From: an uncultured Lachnospiraceae bacterium
GTDB lineage: Bacteria; Bacillota; Clostridia; Lachnospirales; Lachnospiraceae
Length of the DNA: 64,000 bases
Assembly: GCA_910578795.1 (NCBI GenBank)
Contig: CAJTSD010000002.1
Span: forward strand, 62,001 to 126,000
Reading direction: 5' to 3'
Within the stretch, counting starts at the first letter, position 1. Every line of letters begins with the position of its first letter. Position numbers and translations under genes: made by a program. The notes beneath the pieces were generated by a model. The model saw only the letters and a program-made list of their open reading frames with translations. It had not been told where the DNA came from and did not search any database. Positions 15,897-24,300 of the stretch are shown one piece after another.

Positions 15897-17696
15897 CTAT
15901 GCCCCCACACTCAGCAATGTGTCAAGCATATCGTTGACTACCGTGATATATCTACTTGCGGCATTATAAGCATTCTGATACATAATCATGTGCTCCAGCT
16001 CCTCATCCGAAGAAACGCCGATTACCGTCTGACGCTCATTGTCCGCATTCTCAACTGCAAGCTGCTGGAACTCTGAAAGCTGGTGCATCACATATCCTGT
16101 ATTGGACACCTGCGCCACGAGATCCGTATAGCAGCTTTCAAAGGTGCTCTTTGCAGTTGCGTTCGGGTTTAAATACAACGAGCTTTCCTGGAATTTCTTG
16201 ATTAAATCCGTTCCGATGTTGTAATCCACCGAATCCTCTTCCCACTTAAATTTCAGAAGAGAAGGCATCTGTACCAATTTGTCGTTAATTTTAAGGTTCA
16301 TACAGTTATAAAGGGAATATGGACTATCCGGTTCCTCTTCAATATATTTCCAAAACGTATGTTCCACTATCTTGCCATTCTCATCATAAACTTCCATAAG
16401 CTTTGCGCCCTGGTCTTTCAGCTCCTTCTCCTGCTGTGCCGTGAGTACGACCTTTTCGTAACCGGGCGAATCACTCTTTACAAAGAGCTGCATTGGCGAT
16501 CCGTTCTCATTCAGAAGGTATCCGCTCGCCGGATTCATCTTCGCGGCATTAAACAGTACCTCATTGACAGCCGTTGTAACGGAATGCACAATATTGTCAA
16601 ACTCCGCCATAATGTTCATAACAGACGAATTTGCGATATATTTATTGTAGTATTCCAAACCAGCCTTTTCATTATACTGCTCTCTTGTAATGCCCAATGC
16701 CTTAAGTTTGCGCTCGGTACAGGCATTCACATCCAAATCCGTATAATTTGCCGCATGGTCGCCTCTTGCAAGAAGAAGCGCGCGCAGTGATCCTACATCC
16801 GTATCCCTCTTTGTTGAGATTTCTTCTGTCAGGTCAAATACCTGCGCCGATGTGTAATCCGGAACCCGGACGCCCTTTTCATTCGTCGTGTACCTGACAT
16901 TCTGCTTCCAGTACGGTGTGGAATACCCCGTTTCCTCGTCAACGAGCATTCCCATCTCATAAGCGCCGCTTTGGGTTACAAAGTCATTGTGATTAAACCG
17001 GACGGTTACCATACCGTTTGGCTGCTCCTCATACGAGATATTTCCGTAACCGGCAAGCTCATCAATCAGTAAATCCCTCTTGTCACGAAGGTCGTTTGCC
17101 TTCTCAACGCCTGCGGTTTCTATTTTTGATATTTGCTTATTTAACGCATGGATCTGCTTTCCGATGGAATTAATCTCCTTTACGGCATTTACCACCTGTC
17201 TGTTTAAATTATCCTGAAGCTCTATAAACGAGCTATAAACAGATGTTGCATTTTCCATGAATGTTGCTGCCTTGGATACAAACAGCGAAATGTACGTATT
17301 ATCGTTGGGTGAAGTTGAGAGCTGTTGGATGGATGTCCAAAGCCCTTCCAAAGAGCCCTTAAACGCTGCTCCGTCAAGCTCGCCCAATATATCTTCGATT
17401 TCCGTCATTGCTGCATATGATTTTTCATAATAATCGTACCGACCCTTTTCCTCGCGGTAGGTTGCGTCAAGGAAGGCGTCCCTGACATGACGGCACTCGG
17501 CGTACTTTACGCCGTCACCTACCCGCAGTTTTGCGTTGCCGGTCGTGTTTGTGTATGTGGTATCGGTATTTGCCACCTGCTGGCGGACATAACCGGGTGT
17601 GTTCAGATTAGAAAGATTGTGTGCGACTGTATTCAACGCATTCTGCGATGCTCTCAGCCCACTGTCACCGATATATAAATCTCCAAATAAAGACAT
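15897..17696 (-). CDS. flgK: Flagellar hook-associated protein 1 (FlgK), first copy
   Basis: 599 residues. N-terminus GDLYIGDSGLRASQNALNTVAHNLSNLNTPGYVRQQ and C-terminus LEHMIMYQNAYNAASRYITVVNDMLDTLLSV are the FlgK hallmarks; the helical D1 segment contains NRQVVNAVKEINSIGKQIHALNKQI and NDLRDKRDLLIDELAGY. FlgK forms the hook-filament junction. It follows flgN, the gene for its export chaperone, as is usual. Start at 17696 has AGGTGAG upstream. Confidence 0.95.
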   Translation of the reverse strand: MSLFGDLYIGDSGLRASQNALNTVAHNLSNLNTPGYVRQQVANTDTTYTNTTGNAKLRVGDGVKYAECRHVRDAFLDATYREEKGRYDYYEKSYAAMTEIEDILGELDGAAFKGSLEGLWTSIQQLSTSPNDNTYISLFVSKAATFMENATSVYSSFIELQDNLNRQVVNAVKEINSIGKQIHALNKQISKIETAGVEKANDLRDKRDLLIDELAGYGNISYEEQPNGMVTVRFNHNDFVTQSGAYEMGMLVDEETGYSTPYWKQNVRYTTNEKGVRVPDYTSAQVFDLTEEISTKRDTDVGSLRALLLARGDHAANYTDLDVNACTERKLKALGITREQYNEKAGLEYYNKYIANSSVMNIMAEFDNIVHSVTTAVNEVLFNAAKMNPASGYLLNENGSPMQLFVKSDSPGYEKVVLTAQQEKELKDQGAKLMEVYDENGKIVEHTFWKYIEEEPDSPYSLYNCMNLKINDKLVQMPSLLKFKWEEDSVDYNIGTDLIKKFQESSLYLNPNATAKSTFESCYTDLVAQVSNTGYVMHQLSEFQQLAVENADNERQTVIGVSSDEELEHMIMYQNAYNAASRYITVVNDMLDTLLSVGA

Positions 17697-17720
17697 GGCA
17701 TCTCACCTCGTGTTTCGTCG

Positions 17721-18239
17721 TTATTGTTTCGCGTCGAAACCACCATGAAAGATACCAAGCACTTCTCCGTTCGTGTATGCGTCTCTTGAATAATTGGCTG
17801 TTTGCGGCGCAGACTTCATTGCTCTTATCATGTTCAGGTTGAATTCGACCATATCAAGCTTATCCGCCAAAAGCATTTGGTTTCTGTCGTTGATTTCCCT
17901 AAGCTTTTCCGTGGTCTGTTTCAAACGTTCATGAACGTCTGTCAGCTTTTTCTGCTGATCAGGCATCTTTTCGAGCATCTGAATCAGGTCTATTAGTTTC
18001 AATGTTTCAACATCCCTGTTTACTACGTTGGCAACATCAGCCAGAACTTTTATCCTCTGCTTCTCCATCCCCTGGATTCTGCCTACGATTTCCTGTTCAT
18101 CCTCCGTGATCTTTGACAGGCTCTCTATATCTCCCTTTACAATCGTGGGAGTTTTATCCTCGGCAAGGACAATCAGTTTTTCATACTCCATGTTTTCCTT
18201 GTCGAGCACCTCAATTAAATTTTCTAATAAGCTAGCCAC
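17721..18239 (-). CDS. flgN: Flagellar export chaperone FlgN
   Basis: 172 residues, helical, starting ASLLENLIEVLDKENMEYEKLIVLAEDKTPTIVKGDIESLSKITEDEQEIVGRIQGMEKQR, which is the FlgN pattern (L-x-x-E-x-x-x-Y-x-x-L-x-x-L and K-T-x-x-I-V-x-G-D). FlgN binds FlgK and FlgL before export. The GTG start at 18239 is accepted; GGGAGG lies rather far (13 bases) upstream, so translation may be weak or coupled to flgM. Confidence 0.92.
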   Translation of the reverse strand: MASLLENLIEVLDKENMEYEKLIVLAEDKTPTIVKGDIESLSKITEDEQEIVGRIQGMEKQRIKVLADVANVVNRDVETLKLIDLIQMLEKMPDQQKKLTDVHERLKQTTEKLREINDRNQMLLADKLDMVEFNLNMIRAMKSAPQTANYSRDAYTNGEVLGIFHGGFDAKQ

Positions 18240-18258
18240 CTATTATCAAAATCCTCCC

Positions 18259-18540
18259 TTAAAATAATCCGCTGTACTTTTCCAACAGTTTTCCTGCGAA
18301 ATCGTCAGCATCTACCTCGTAGGTATCATTGTCAATCTGCTGCTTTAAAGAGCTTACCAAATCTTCCCTTACATCAGGCGCATTTGCAACCGCCTGCTTT
18401 GCTATGGCGGTATCCATTGCTGTTGATGACAGGATTAACTGGTCGCGGAAGGATGTAGCTGTCGTCTTCTTTCCCTCTGCCTTGTTTAACTTTTTGGTCC
18501 CATAAATCTGTTGTATCTGATTGTAAGCATCTATACGCAT
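18259..18540 (-). CDS. flgM: Anti-sigma-28 factor FlgM
   Basis: 93 residues: MRIDAYNQIQQIYG at the N-terminus, then a disordered middle and the sigma-binding C-terminal helices VREDLVSSLKQQIDNDTYEVDADDFAGKLLEKYSGLF. FlgM holds SigD inactive until the hook is complete and FlgM is exported. First gene of the flgM-flgN-flgK-flgK-flgL-fliW-csrA operon, itself driven by a SigD promoter, giving feedback. Confidence 0.95.
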   Translation of the reverse strand: MRIDAYNQIQQIYGTKKLNKAEGKKTTATSFRDQLILSSTAMDTAIAKQAVANAPDVREDLVSSLKQQIDNDTYEVDADDFAGKLLEKYSGLF

Positions 18541-18580
18541 ATAAGACCCCTCCTTCCTTATTTAACGTATGTAAAATGCA

Positions 18581-18612
18581 TTCAAATATTTGAATCGTTC
18601 AAATATTTATTT
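18581..18612 (-). repeat. Palindrome TTCAAATATTTGAA plus repeat in the flgM leader
   Basis: A perfect 14-base palindrome (18581-18594) is followed three bases later by a second TTCAAATATTT. It lies between the SigD promoter and flgM. It may be an operator or RNA structure; function unknown. Confidence 0.45.
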
Positions 18613-18627
18613 ACTTTTATATCTAGT

Positions 18628-18654
18628 TTATCGGTTGTTTTTCCATTTACTTTA
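18628..18654 (-). promoter_or_regulatory. SigD promoter of the flgM operon
   Basis: Minus strand: TAAA (18651-18654), 15 bases, ACCGATAA (18628-18635), same as the flagellin promoter. The -35 overlaps the stop codon of the upstream gene. Confidence 0.9.
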
Positions 18655-20475
18655 TAGTTTTTGCAAAATTTGTTTGAGCATATGCACGCGGATAAAGGGA
18701 AACGAAAAATAATATCCGTCCGCAAAATCCCTCGTCTTTGCAATAATTTCCAATGCTATTGCAATTCCGACCGCCTCCCCTTCCTCGCGCGAGGTCTGCT
18801 CAGGATACCGGTCTATGATTTCGTCTGAAACCTCCACCCCAGCAATTTCATTTTTCATAAAAAGGGCGTTTTTTCTGTTAATGAACGGCATGATTCCGCA
18901 CAAAATACAGGCTCCGGTTTCGTTCTTTATTTTTCGCACGCGTGCGATTGCATCATCCGTAAAGACAGGCTGTGTCAAAAAAAACGACGCACCCGCTTCC
19001 ATTTTTTTCCGTACGCGGTCAATCTCCACGTCAAGGTTTTTACGTCCCTGATTAATCGCTCCGCCATATACTAGCGGCGCTGCCGAAAAATTCTCCTCAT
19101 TCATATCGCGCGCAATATTCATCAGTCCCACCGAATCAAAATTGAAAACCGCCTTTGTTGTCTGCCGGATTAATGTCGGAACCGGATCTCCTGTTATAAT
19201 CAGAAAGTTGTGGATGTCATTGATGTGCGCTCCCAAAAACGTGGAACGCATGGCAATCGCATTTTTATCCCGGCAGCAAATATGCGGCATCACGCACATT
19301 CCCGTTTCACGGTGCACTTTTTCTGCCATCAGCACAGAATCAATCCTTGTGCGACCTGACGGGGAATCCGGAAAGGTCAGCACGTCAACACCTAAATCCT
19401 TTAGGAAATGCGCCGCATCCAGTACTTTTTCATCATTGGCGTTCGCAGGCGGCGCAAGCTCCACCGCAATGAGCTTTTTGCCTTCTGTCTTGTCCTTATA
19501 AAATGCATGATTTGTTACGGATTCCGGTTTTAACGTACTTTGTACATTCCGCCTCACATATGGCTTTTGTGTAATGTCCAGCGTTTCTGCCAAAAGTCTG
19601 ATATATTCCGGCGTCGTACCGCAGCAGCCTCCGACAATATCCACTCCGCATTGCCTGCAAAGTCCCACTGCTTTATCCACGAAATATTCGGGCTGATTTC
19701 CAAAACGGATTTGATTTCTGACACGCTTCGGATAACCTGCATTGGGAAGTGCAATCATATACGTTGCGTCCGTTTTACTTCTGTCAAGCGCACGGATAAT
19801 CTGTTCCATATGGGCGGGACCTACGCCGCAGTTCAGACCTGCTGCATCAATTTGCGGACACTGCGCTGCCATGGACAGAAGTCTTCCCGCACGCATTCCG
19901 CTGACGCTATAGCCGAACTGGTTCACGCTAAACTGCACCATGATAAAAAGTGTCCTCTTTTCGCGCGCCGCATCCGCCTTCAACTGTTTTATTGCGGGCA
20001 GAATCTGTGTGAGGTCAGGAAATGTTTCAAAATTCAGGATATCAATTCCTTCCGCAATAAAATTTCTTCCTATTATATAATATTCTTTTTCCGCATCCTG
20101 CGCCTTATACCGCGTGTCAAGCGGTATCGGTCCGATGTCGCCTGCAAGAAAGCATTTTCCCTTGTCCCTGCAGCCCTGTGCGGCAAGCTTTGCCAAACGC
20201 ACTGCCTGAACAATATTGGTTCGGACACCCTCACGGTTAGTGCCCAAAAGCACTGTGTTGGACGCAAACGTATTGGTACGAATCAGCGATGCGCCCGCCC
20301 TGATATATTCCGCATGAATCTGCGTCACCCGTTCGCAAACCGCCCTTTCCTTTGCGCAGTTTGCAAGCTCAGGCATTTCGCTTGTCTGATACTTGTCCGC
20401 ATAATATGTACCGAAGGAACCGTCTGTGATTAAACGGTATTTTTTTAAATAAGCTGTCAGTCTGTGTTCTATCAT
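18652..20475 (-). CDS. Bifunctional homocysteine S-methyltransferase / 5,10-methylenetetrahydrofolate reductase
   Basis: 607 residues. The N-terminal ~300 residues are a zinc-dependent homocysteine methyltransferase barrel: ITDGSFGTYY, then GLNCGVGP (Cys near 211) and GGCCGT (two Cys near 280), the three zinc ligands. The C-terminal ~290 residues are a MetF-like FAD barrel (VAVELAPPANANDEK start, LGAHINDIHNFLIITGDP, AGASFFLTQPVFT, ILCGIMPF). This is the YitJ-type fusion, which links one-carbon supply and methionine synthesis. Cobalamin is not needed by this N-terminal domain. It follows a TetR gene with a 27-base gap and precedes flgM. Confidence 0.93.
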   Translation of the reverse strand: MIEHRLTAYLKKYRLITDGSFGTYYADKYQTSEMPELANCAKERAVCERVTQIHAEYIRAGASLIRTNTFASNTVLLGTNREGVRTNIVQAVRLAKLAAQGCRDKGKCFLAGDIGPIPLDTRYKAQDAEKEYYIIGRNFIAEGIDILNFETFPDLTQILPAIKQLKADAAREKRTLFIMVQFSVNQFGYSVSGMRAGRLLSMAAQCPQIDAAGLNCGVGPAHMEQIIRALDRSKTDATYMIALPNAGYPKRVRNQIRFGNQPEYFVDKAVGLCRQCGVDIVGGCCGTTPEYIRLLAETLDITQKPYVRRNVQSTLKPESVTNHAFYKDKTEGKKLIAVELAPPANANDEKVLDAAHFLKDLGVDVLTFPDSPSGRTRIDSVLMAEKVHRETGMCVMPHICCRDKNAIAMRSTFLGAHINDIHNFLIITGDPVPTLIRQTTKAVFNFDSVGLMNIARDMNEENFSAAPLVYGGAINQGRKNLDVEIDRVRKKMEAGASFFLTQPVFTDDAIARVRKIKNETGACILCGIMPFINRKNALFMKNEIAGVEVSDEIIDRYPEQTSREEGEAVGIAIALEIIAKTRDFADGYYFSFPFIRVHMLKQILQKL

Positions 20476-20502
20476 CTTTGTATCGAAACCATCCTTATCC
20501 TA

Positions 20503-21123
20503 TTATTTTTTTATCAGATGGGACTGCATAATCTGCCGTACAGTCCTGAAAATATATGGCTTGAGCTTTTCGATTGGCGCCGGCTCCCCTGCAAGAATCG
20601 CGCTATAACATGTGGAGCTGACAAGCTCTATAATGAGATAGACCATAATTTCCGGATTTTCGTACCGATCATGCTCTCCCTGAAACACCGCATCATAGAT
20701 ATCGTAACAATCCACACCGTCATTGCCTGTGCCTGTAAGAACATTTTTGAACATCCCCCAGTCAAGCTTTTTTGAGATAAACCGAAGCAGCGTCTTGTCC
20801 GCTGCAAACTGGTTGATAATATTGTCCGCAAGGAATATAACCTTTTCCTCATAAACCGCATTTTCCCCAAACAGGGAAAAATCTTTCTTCTGCAAAGCTT
20901 CGTCTGCCGTTCGGAATACTTCGCTTGCCTTGTGGGCAATCAGCTTATTTCTGATATCATATTTATCCTTAAAATAAAGGTAAAATGTTCCCTTCGCCAC
21001 TCCCGCATTCTCTACAATGTCCGCTATGGATGTATTGTGGATTCCACGGCTTGTAAAAAGGTTAAACGCCGTGTCAAGCAGAGAGGTTCTTTTCTGCTGT
21101 TTCTTTTTATCTACTTTTCCCAT
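20503..21123 (-). CDS. TetR family transcriptional regulator
   Basis: 206 residues. The helix-turn-helix is LLDTAFNLFTSRGIHNTSIADIVENAGVAKGTFYLYFKDKYDI, a standard TetR DNA-binding domain. The C-terminal ligand domain (about residues 60-206) is not assigned to a known group. It lies upstream of the methionine/folate gene and is probably co-transcribed with it, but its target and ligand cannot be read from the sequence. Confidence 0.92.
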   Translation of the reverse strand: MGKVDKKKQQKRTSLLDTAFNLFTSRGIHNTSIADIVENAGVAKGTFYLYFKDKYDIRNKLIAHKASEVFRTADEALQKKDFSLFGENAVYEEKVIFLADNIINQFAADKTLLRFISKKLDWGMFKNVLTGTGNDGVDCYDIYDAVFQGEHDRYENPEIMVYLIIELVSSTCYSAILAGEPAPIEKLKPYIFRTVRQIMQSHLIKK

Positions 21124-21143
21124 ATTGCAATCCTCCGCTTTTT

Positions 21144-21172
21144 AGTATAGCTTTTGTACAGGATTCATGCAA
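21144..21172 (-). promoter_or_regulatory. SigA promoter of the TetR gene
   Basis: Minus strand: TTGCAT (21167-21172), 17 bases, TATACT (21144-21149), close to the TetR start at 21123. Confidence 0.7.
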
Positions 21173-21173
21173 G

Positions 21174-21202
21174 AAAAAAACGCAAGCTCATCAGCCTGCG
21201 TT
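21174..21202 (-). terminator. Terminator of the DUF5722 gene
   Basis: AACGCA (21179-21184) pairs with TGCGTT (21197-21202), with further GCT/AGC pairing inside; on the minus strand a run of seven T follows. Confidence 0.85.
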
Positions 21203-21253
21203 CAAAGAATCCGCAAAACAAATTGTTTCCTGAAGGATTTACGCTGTCGCAAG

Positions 21254-22702
21254 TTACCAAATAACCTCAGACCAATCATTGATTCCGATTAGGGATTTTG
21301 CCCATGCATCACATGCTGCCTCATTTGAAGTGCCGAGGCTATCATACACAATCTGTGACTGCCCGCTTAGCCTTGTGTCAATCCCCGGCTCGCTATATGC
21401 ATGCAGATAGATGATTTCGTCAATATACGGATTTCTTTTTGCCGCCATATAGGCTGCATATATTGTTGCTCCCTGAATATCGGTTCCCTGTGTATTAACA
21501 ATCCCAATCTCACTTAATATCACATGGCGCACTGCACCGGAAGGACTCAGCATCTCCGGTCTTTGCAGATAATCGGTCAGAAGTGACAGATTTTGAAAGC
21601 TTACCATTTTCCCCGACGCCACCTGTTCTAGCATATACGAGCCGTTCCGGCAGTCTGACATATCCCAAAACTTTGCATACGTAAGCGGCACCGGATAGGG
21701 GTGCTGCGCCACTCCCCAGTCTATGTTCCCCTCGCTTGCTATCAACGCGTTAAAGTTCGCAAGAAAATCTTTTCCATCCATGTATTCATAGTACTCTTTA
21801 TGTCCCACACGGCGGTTTCTGTCCCAATTTTGGTCGATGCAGACAAACACACGCGCATTCGCATTTTGGCTCTTAACTGCATTATAGCACACACGAAAAG
21901 CCTGTGCATATTCTCTCATATAGCTGTCCCAGTCCGTCCACATCATATAGTTCCATGTGCGCATATTTACTTCATTTCCAATAATAAAATTCTCAAGTGT
22001 CGCGCTTAAAGCACAGAACTTTAGCTCCGATGTAATTGCCGCAATTCCCTGCGGGTCGGATGCATTGAGCATATAGTACCGGGGTGTTACAGGATGCAAA
22101 TCCGCAGAGAACATTTCAGCTCTTGCGTACGGATTGGTAACGACTGGGTCAGACCCTGTATTCATCACCTGAACTGTCGTATAATCCCCTGCAATCACTC
22201 CGCTGATATTTCCCGAAAGGTTCAGATTGCAAAATTCCTGTCCCTGTTCGGATTGAAACGATCTCACCGATCTTGGCTTTGTGTAAATAGCAAGAAGCTC
22301 TGGATTTGTAATATACTGCGGATGCGCAATCAGCACATTCTGACCACCTGATTTGACAGCAAGTCCGAGCTTCGTATACAGTCTTGATTCCGTATAGGAC
22401 AGCGAAAAAGACGGTGTCAGCGCCGCCGGAGCAGACGCAACCGGCTCTGCTAATGGCGATACGGCATATTCACTTGGCTGAAGTTCAAACAGATAAAGCA
22501 TTCCGTCGTCACTTTCCGGCAGCCAGGGCAGTACCGCGGTATATGATATTGTCGTTTTATCTGACAGTCTGCTTGATGCAGAAATCGCAAACGATGTGTC
22601 CAACGTACGGATTTCATCCGCATAAACATCCATATGTAGTATTGTAAGCAGCATAAGCAATGCCAGTACTGCCGCGCAAACACGCTTTTTCATAAATCTC
22701 AT
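21254..22702 (-). CDS. Secreted DUF5722 family protein, glycosidase-like barrel
   Basis: 482 residues. The start at 22702 (GGAGG upstream) gives a signal peptide MRFMKKRVCAAVLALLMLLTILHMDVYADE with an A-D-A-type cleavage region, so the protein is secreted. The second half contains FIIGNEVNMRTWNYM, VFVCIDQNWDR, WGVAQHPYPVP and ILSEIGI, the pattern of the DUF5722 family, with N-E and S-E pairs placed like the acid/base and nucleophile of retaining glycosidase barrels. The substrate is unknown. It is transcribed divergently from a binding lipoprotein and a GGDEF-EAL protein, which suggests a link to sugar sensing or extracellular polysaccharide. Confidence 0.8.
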   Translation of the reverse strand: MRFMKKRVCAAVLALLMLLTILHMDVYADEIRTLDTSFAISASSRLSDKTTISYTAVLPWLPESDDGMLYLFELQPSEYAVSPLAEPVASAPAALTPSFSLSYTESRLYTKLGLAVKSGGQNVLIAHPQYITNPELLAIYTKPRSVRSFQSEQGQEFCNLNLSGNISGVIAGDYTTVQVMNTGSDPVVTNPYARAEMFSADLHPVTPRYYMLNASDPQGIAAITSELKFCALSATLENFIIGNEVNMRTWNYMMWTDWDSYMREYAQAFRVCYNAVKSQNANARVFVCIDQNWDRNRRVGHKEYYEYMDGKDFLANFNALIASEGNIDWGVAQHPYPVPLTYAKFWDMSDCRNGSYMLEQVASGKMVSFQNLSLLTDYLQRPEMLSPSGAVRHVILSEIGIVNTQGTDIQGATIYAAYMAAKRNPYIDEIIYLHAYSEPGIDTRLSGQSQIVYDSLGTSNEAACDAWAKSLIGINDWSEVIW

Positions 22703-22771
22703 TGATAAGCCTCCATTTCCCAATATCCTTTGAATCCATATCAAACTGCAATCCAAAGGGTGAACGTTAGC

Positions 22772-22777
22772 ATTATA
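22772..22777 (-). promoter_or_regulatory. Extended -10 promoter for the DUF5722 gene
   Basis: Minus strand TGC-TATAAT with no good -35. It lies about 70 bases before the start at 22702. Confidence 0.5.
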
Positions 22778-22854
22778 GCAGATTTGATGCCAAAGAGGCA
22801 ATAGCTGTGCGCTGGAATATTTTTCATATTTTTGTTTTTCCATTTTAGATTATG

Positions 22855-22863
22855 TGATATACT
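22855..22863 (+). promoter_or_regulatory. Extended -10 promoter for the binding lipoprotein and GGDEF-EAL genes
   Basis: TGATATACT (TG plus TATACT) about 47 bases before the ATG at 22910, without a clear -35. Confidence 0.55.
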
Positions 22864-22909
22864 GGTTGTGTATGGCTTTAATCAACGCAAAAAAGGAAGT
22901 AATGCGTAA

Positions 22910-24289
22910 ATGAAAAAATTGGCTCCCATTCTATTGATCTTAATATTGACGGTGATTTCACTCTGCGGATGCAGTGACGACAGCCACGGTCTTTCCGCAA
23001 AGGCTCCGACAACAATAACCATATGGCATTATTACAATGGTCATAACGCAGAACAGTTTGATGCGCTTGTCACGGAATTTAACAACACTGTCGGACGTGA
23101 AAACGGCATAATCGTCATGTCCCAAAGCATGAGCTGCGCAAACAATCTTGAGGAAGCGCTTTGGGATTCCGTATCCGAAAAGATTGGCTCCTCCAAACTG
23201 CCAAACATTTTCCATTGCTATCCGGATACTGCCATCGCATTGGAAAACAAAGTTGCACTTGTCGACTTTGACAATTATGTCACAGAGGACGAAAAGCTAA
23301 TGTATGTGCGTCATTTCCTGGACGCAGGACGTATCGGAACAGACCGTTCATGGAAAATTTTTCCGGTTGCAGAAGCAACGGAGATCCTGATGCTCAACAA
23401 AACGGCTTGGGACAAATTTGCAAGGGACACTGGTGCAGACATCAACGATTTATCCACATGGGAAGGAATTGCACAGACTGCAGAACAGTATTATGAATGG
23501 TCAAATGGAAAGGCATTTTTCGGACGCGATGGCTTTGCTAACTATCCTATTGTCGGCAGTTCACAGCTTGGACACGAGCTGTTCAAAGTTTCCGGGAATC
23601 AGGTTACGCTTGATTTTGACAAAGAATCCATGAAAAAAGTCTGGGATAATTTTTATGTTCCTTATGTGAAAGGATATTACAGTCATGTCGGAAATTTTCG
23701 AAGCGACGATGTCCGTATCGGAGAGATTATTGCTTTTGTATGTTCTTCTTCCGCCGCCGCATATTTTCCAAGCCAAGCAATACTGCATGACGGCATGACA
23801 CATTCCGTGGAATGCATGGTTCTGCCTCTTCCGAATTTTAAAGATACCGCTCCATATGCCACATTACAGGAAGCCGGTATGGCTGTCACAAAGTCAACGG
23901 AGGCAGAAGTATACGCAAGTATTATGTTTTTAAAATGGTTTACCGAAAGCGAGCAGAATCTCCGGTTCTGCGCAGACTGCGGTTATATGCCGGTTTCCCT
24001 TGAAGCGGCAAAAGCAGACGTTGTTTCATCCGTTTCGTCTGACACTGTGGTGAATGACGCAATTATAACATCACTGAAACAAATAGAGAAATATGTTATG
24101 TATACTCCTACAGGCTTTGCGAACGGCACACAGGCAAAGGAGGTACTGGAACGGACAATGCCTGCCCTTGCAATTGCTGACCGTGCGGAGCTTGAAGCCG
24201 GCGCCGTTTTAGACGAATATCTGACCGACCGGCATTTTGAATCGTGGTATTCAGACACTTTTTCCGAATTAATACAATACTGTAAATAG
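22910..24289 (+). CDS. Extracellular solute-binding lipoprotein (sugar type)
   Basis: 459 residues. The N-terminus LLILILTVISLCGC-SDD is a lipoprotein signal with the lipidated Cys near residue 21. The body (TITIWHYYNGHNAEQFDALVTEFNNTVG, AFVCSSSAAAYFP, LQEAGMAVTKSTEAEVYASIMFLKWFTESEQNLRF) is a family 1 binding protein, as in sugar ABC importers. No permease or ATPase gene follows; instead a membrane GGDEF-EAL gene starts 11 bases later. It may act as a surface sensor that presents ligand to that protein. The ligand cannot be deduced. Confidence 0.9.
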   Translation: MKKLAPILLILILTVISLCGCSDDSHGLSAKAPTTITIWHYYNGHNAEQFDALVTEFNNTVGRENGIIVMSQSMSCANNLEEALWDSVSEKIGSSKLPNIFHCYPDTAIALENKVALVDFDNYVTEDEKLMYVRHFLDAGRIGTDRSWKIFPVAEATEILMLNKTAWDKFARDTGADINDLSTWEGIAQTAEQYYEWSNGKAFFGRDGFANYPIVGSSQLGHELFKVSGNQVTLDFDKESMKKVWDNFYVPYVKGYYSHVGNFRSDDVRIGEIIAFVCSSSAAAYFPSQAILHDGMTHSVECMVLPLPNFKDTAPYATLQEAGMAVTKSTEAEVYASIMFLKWFTESEQNLRFCADCGYMPVSLEAAKADVVSSVSSDTVVNDAIITSLKQIEKYVMYTPTGFANGTQAKEVLERTMPALAIADRAELEAGAVLDEYLTDRHFESWYSDTFSELIQYCK

Positions 24290-24300
24290 GAGGCGTTTCC

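Noticed and set aside
19540..20433. 297-codon plus-strand frame inside the methyltransferase gene
   Set aside because: Antisense shadow of a strongly conserved enzyme.
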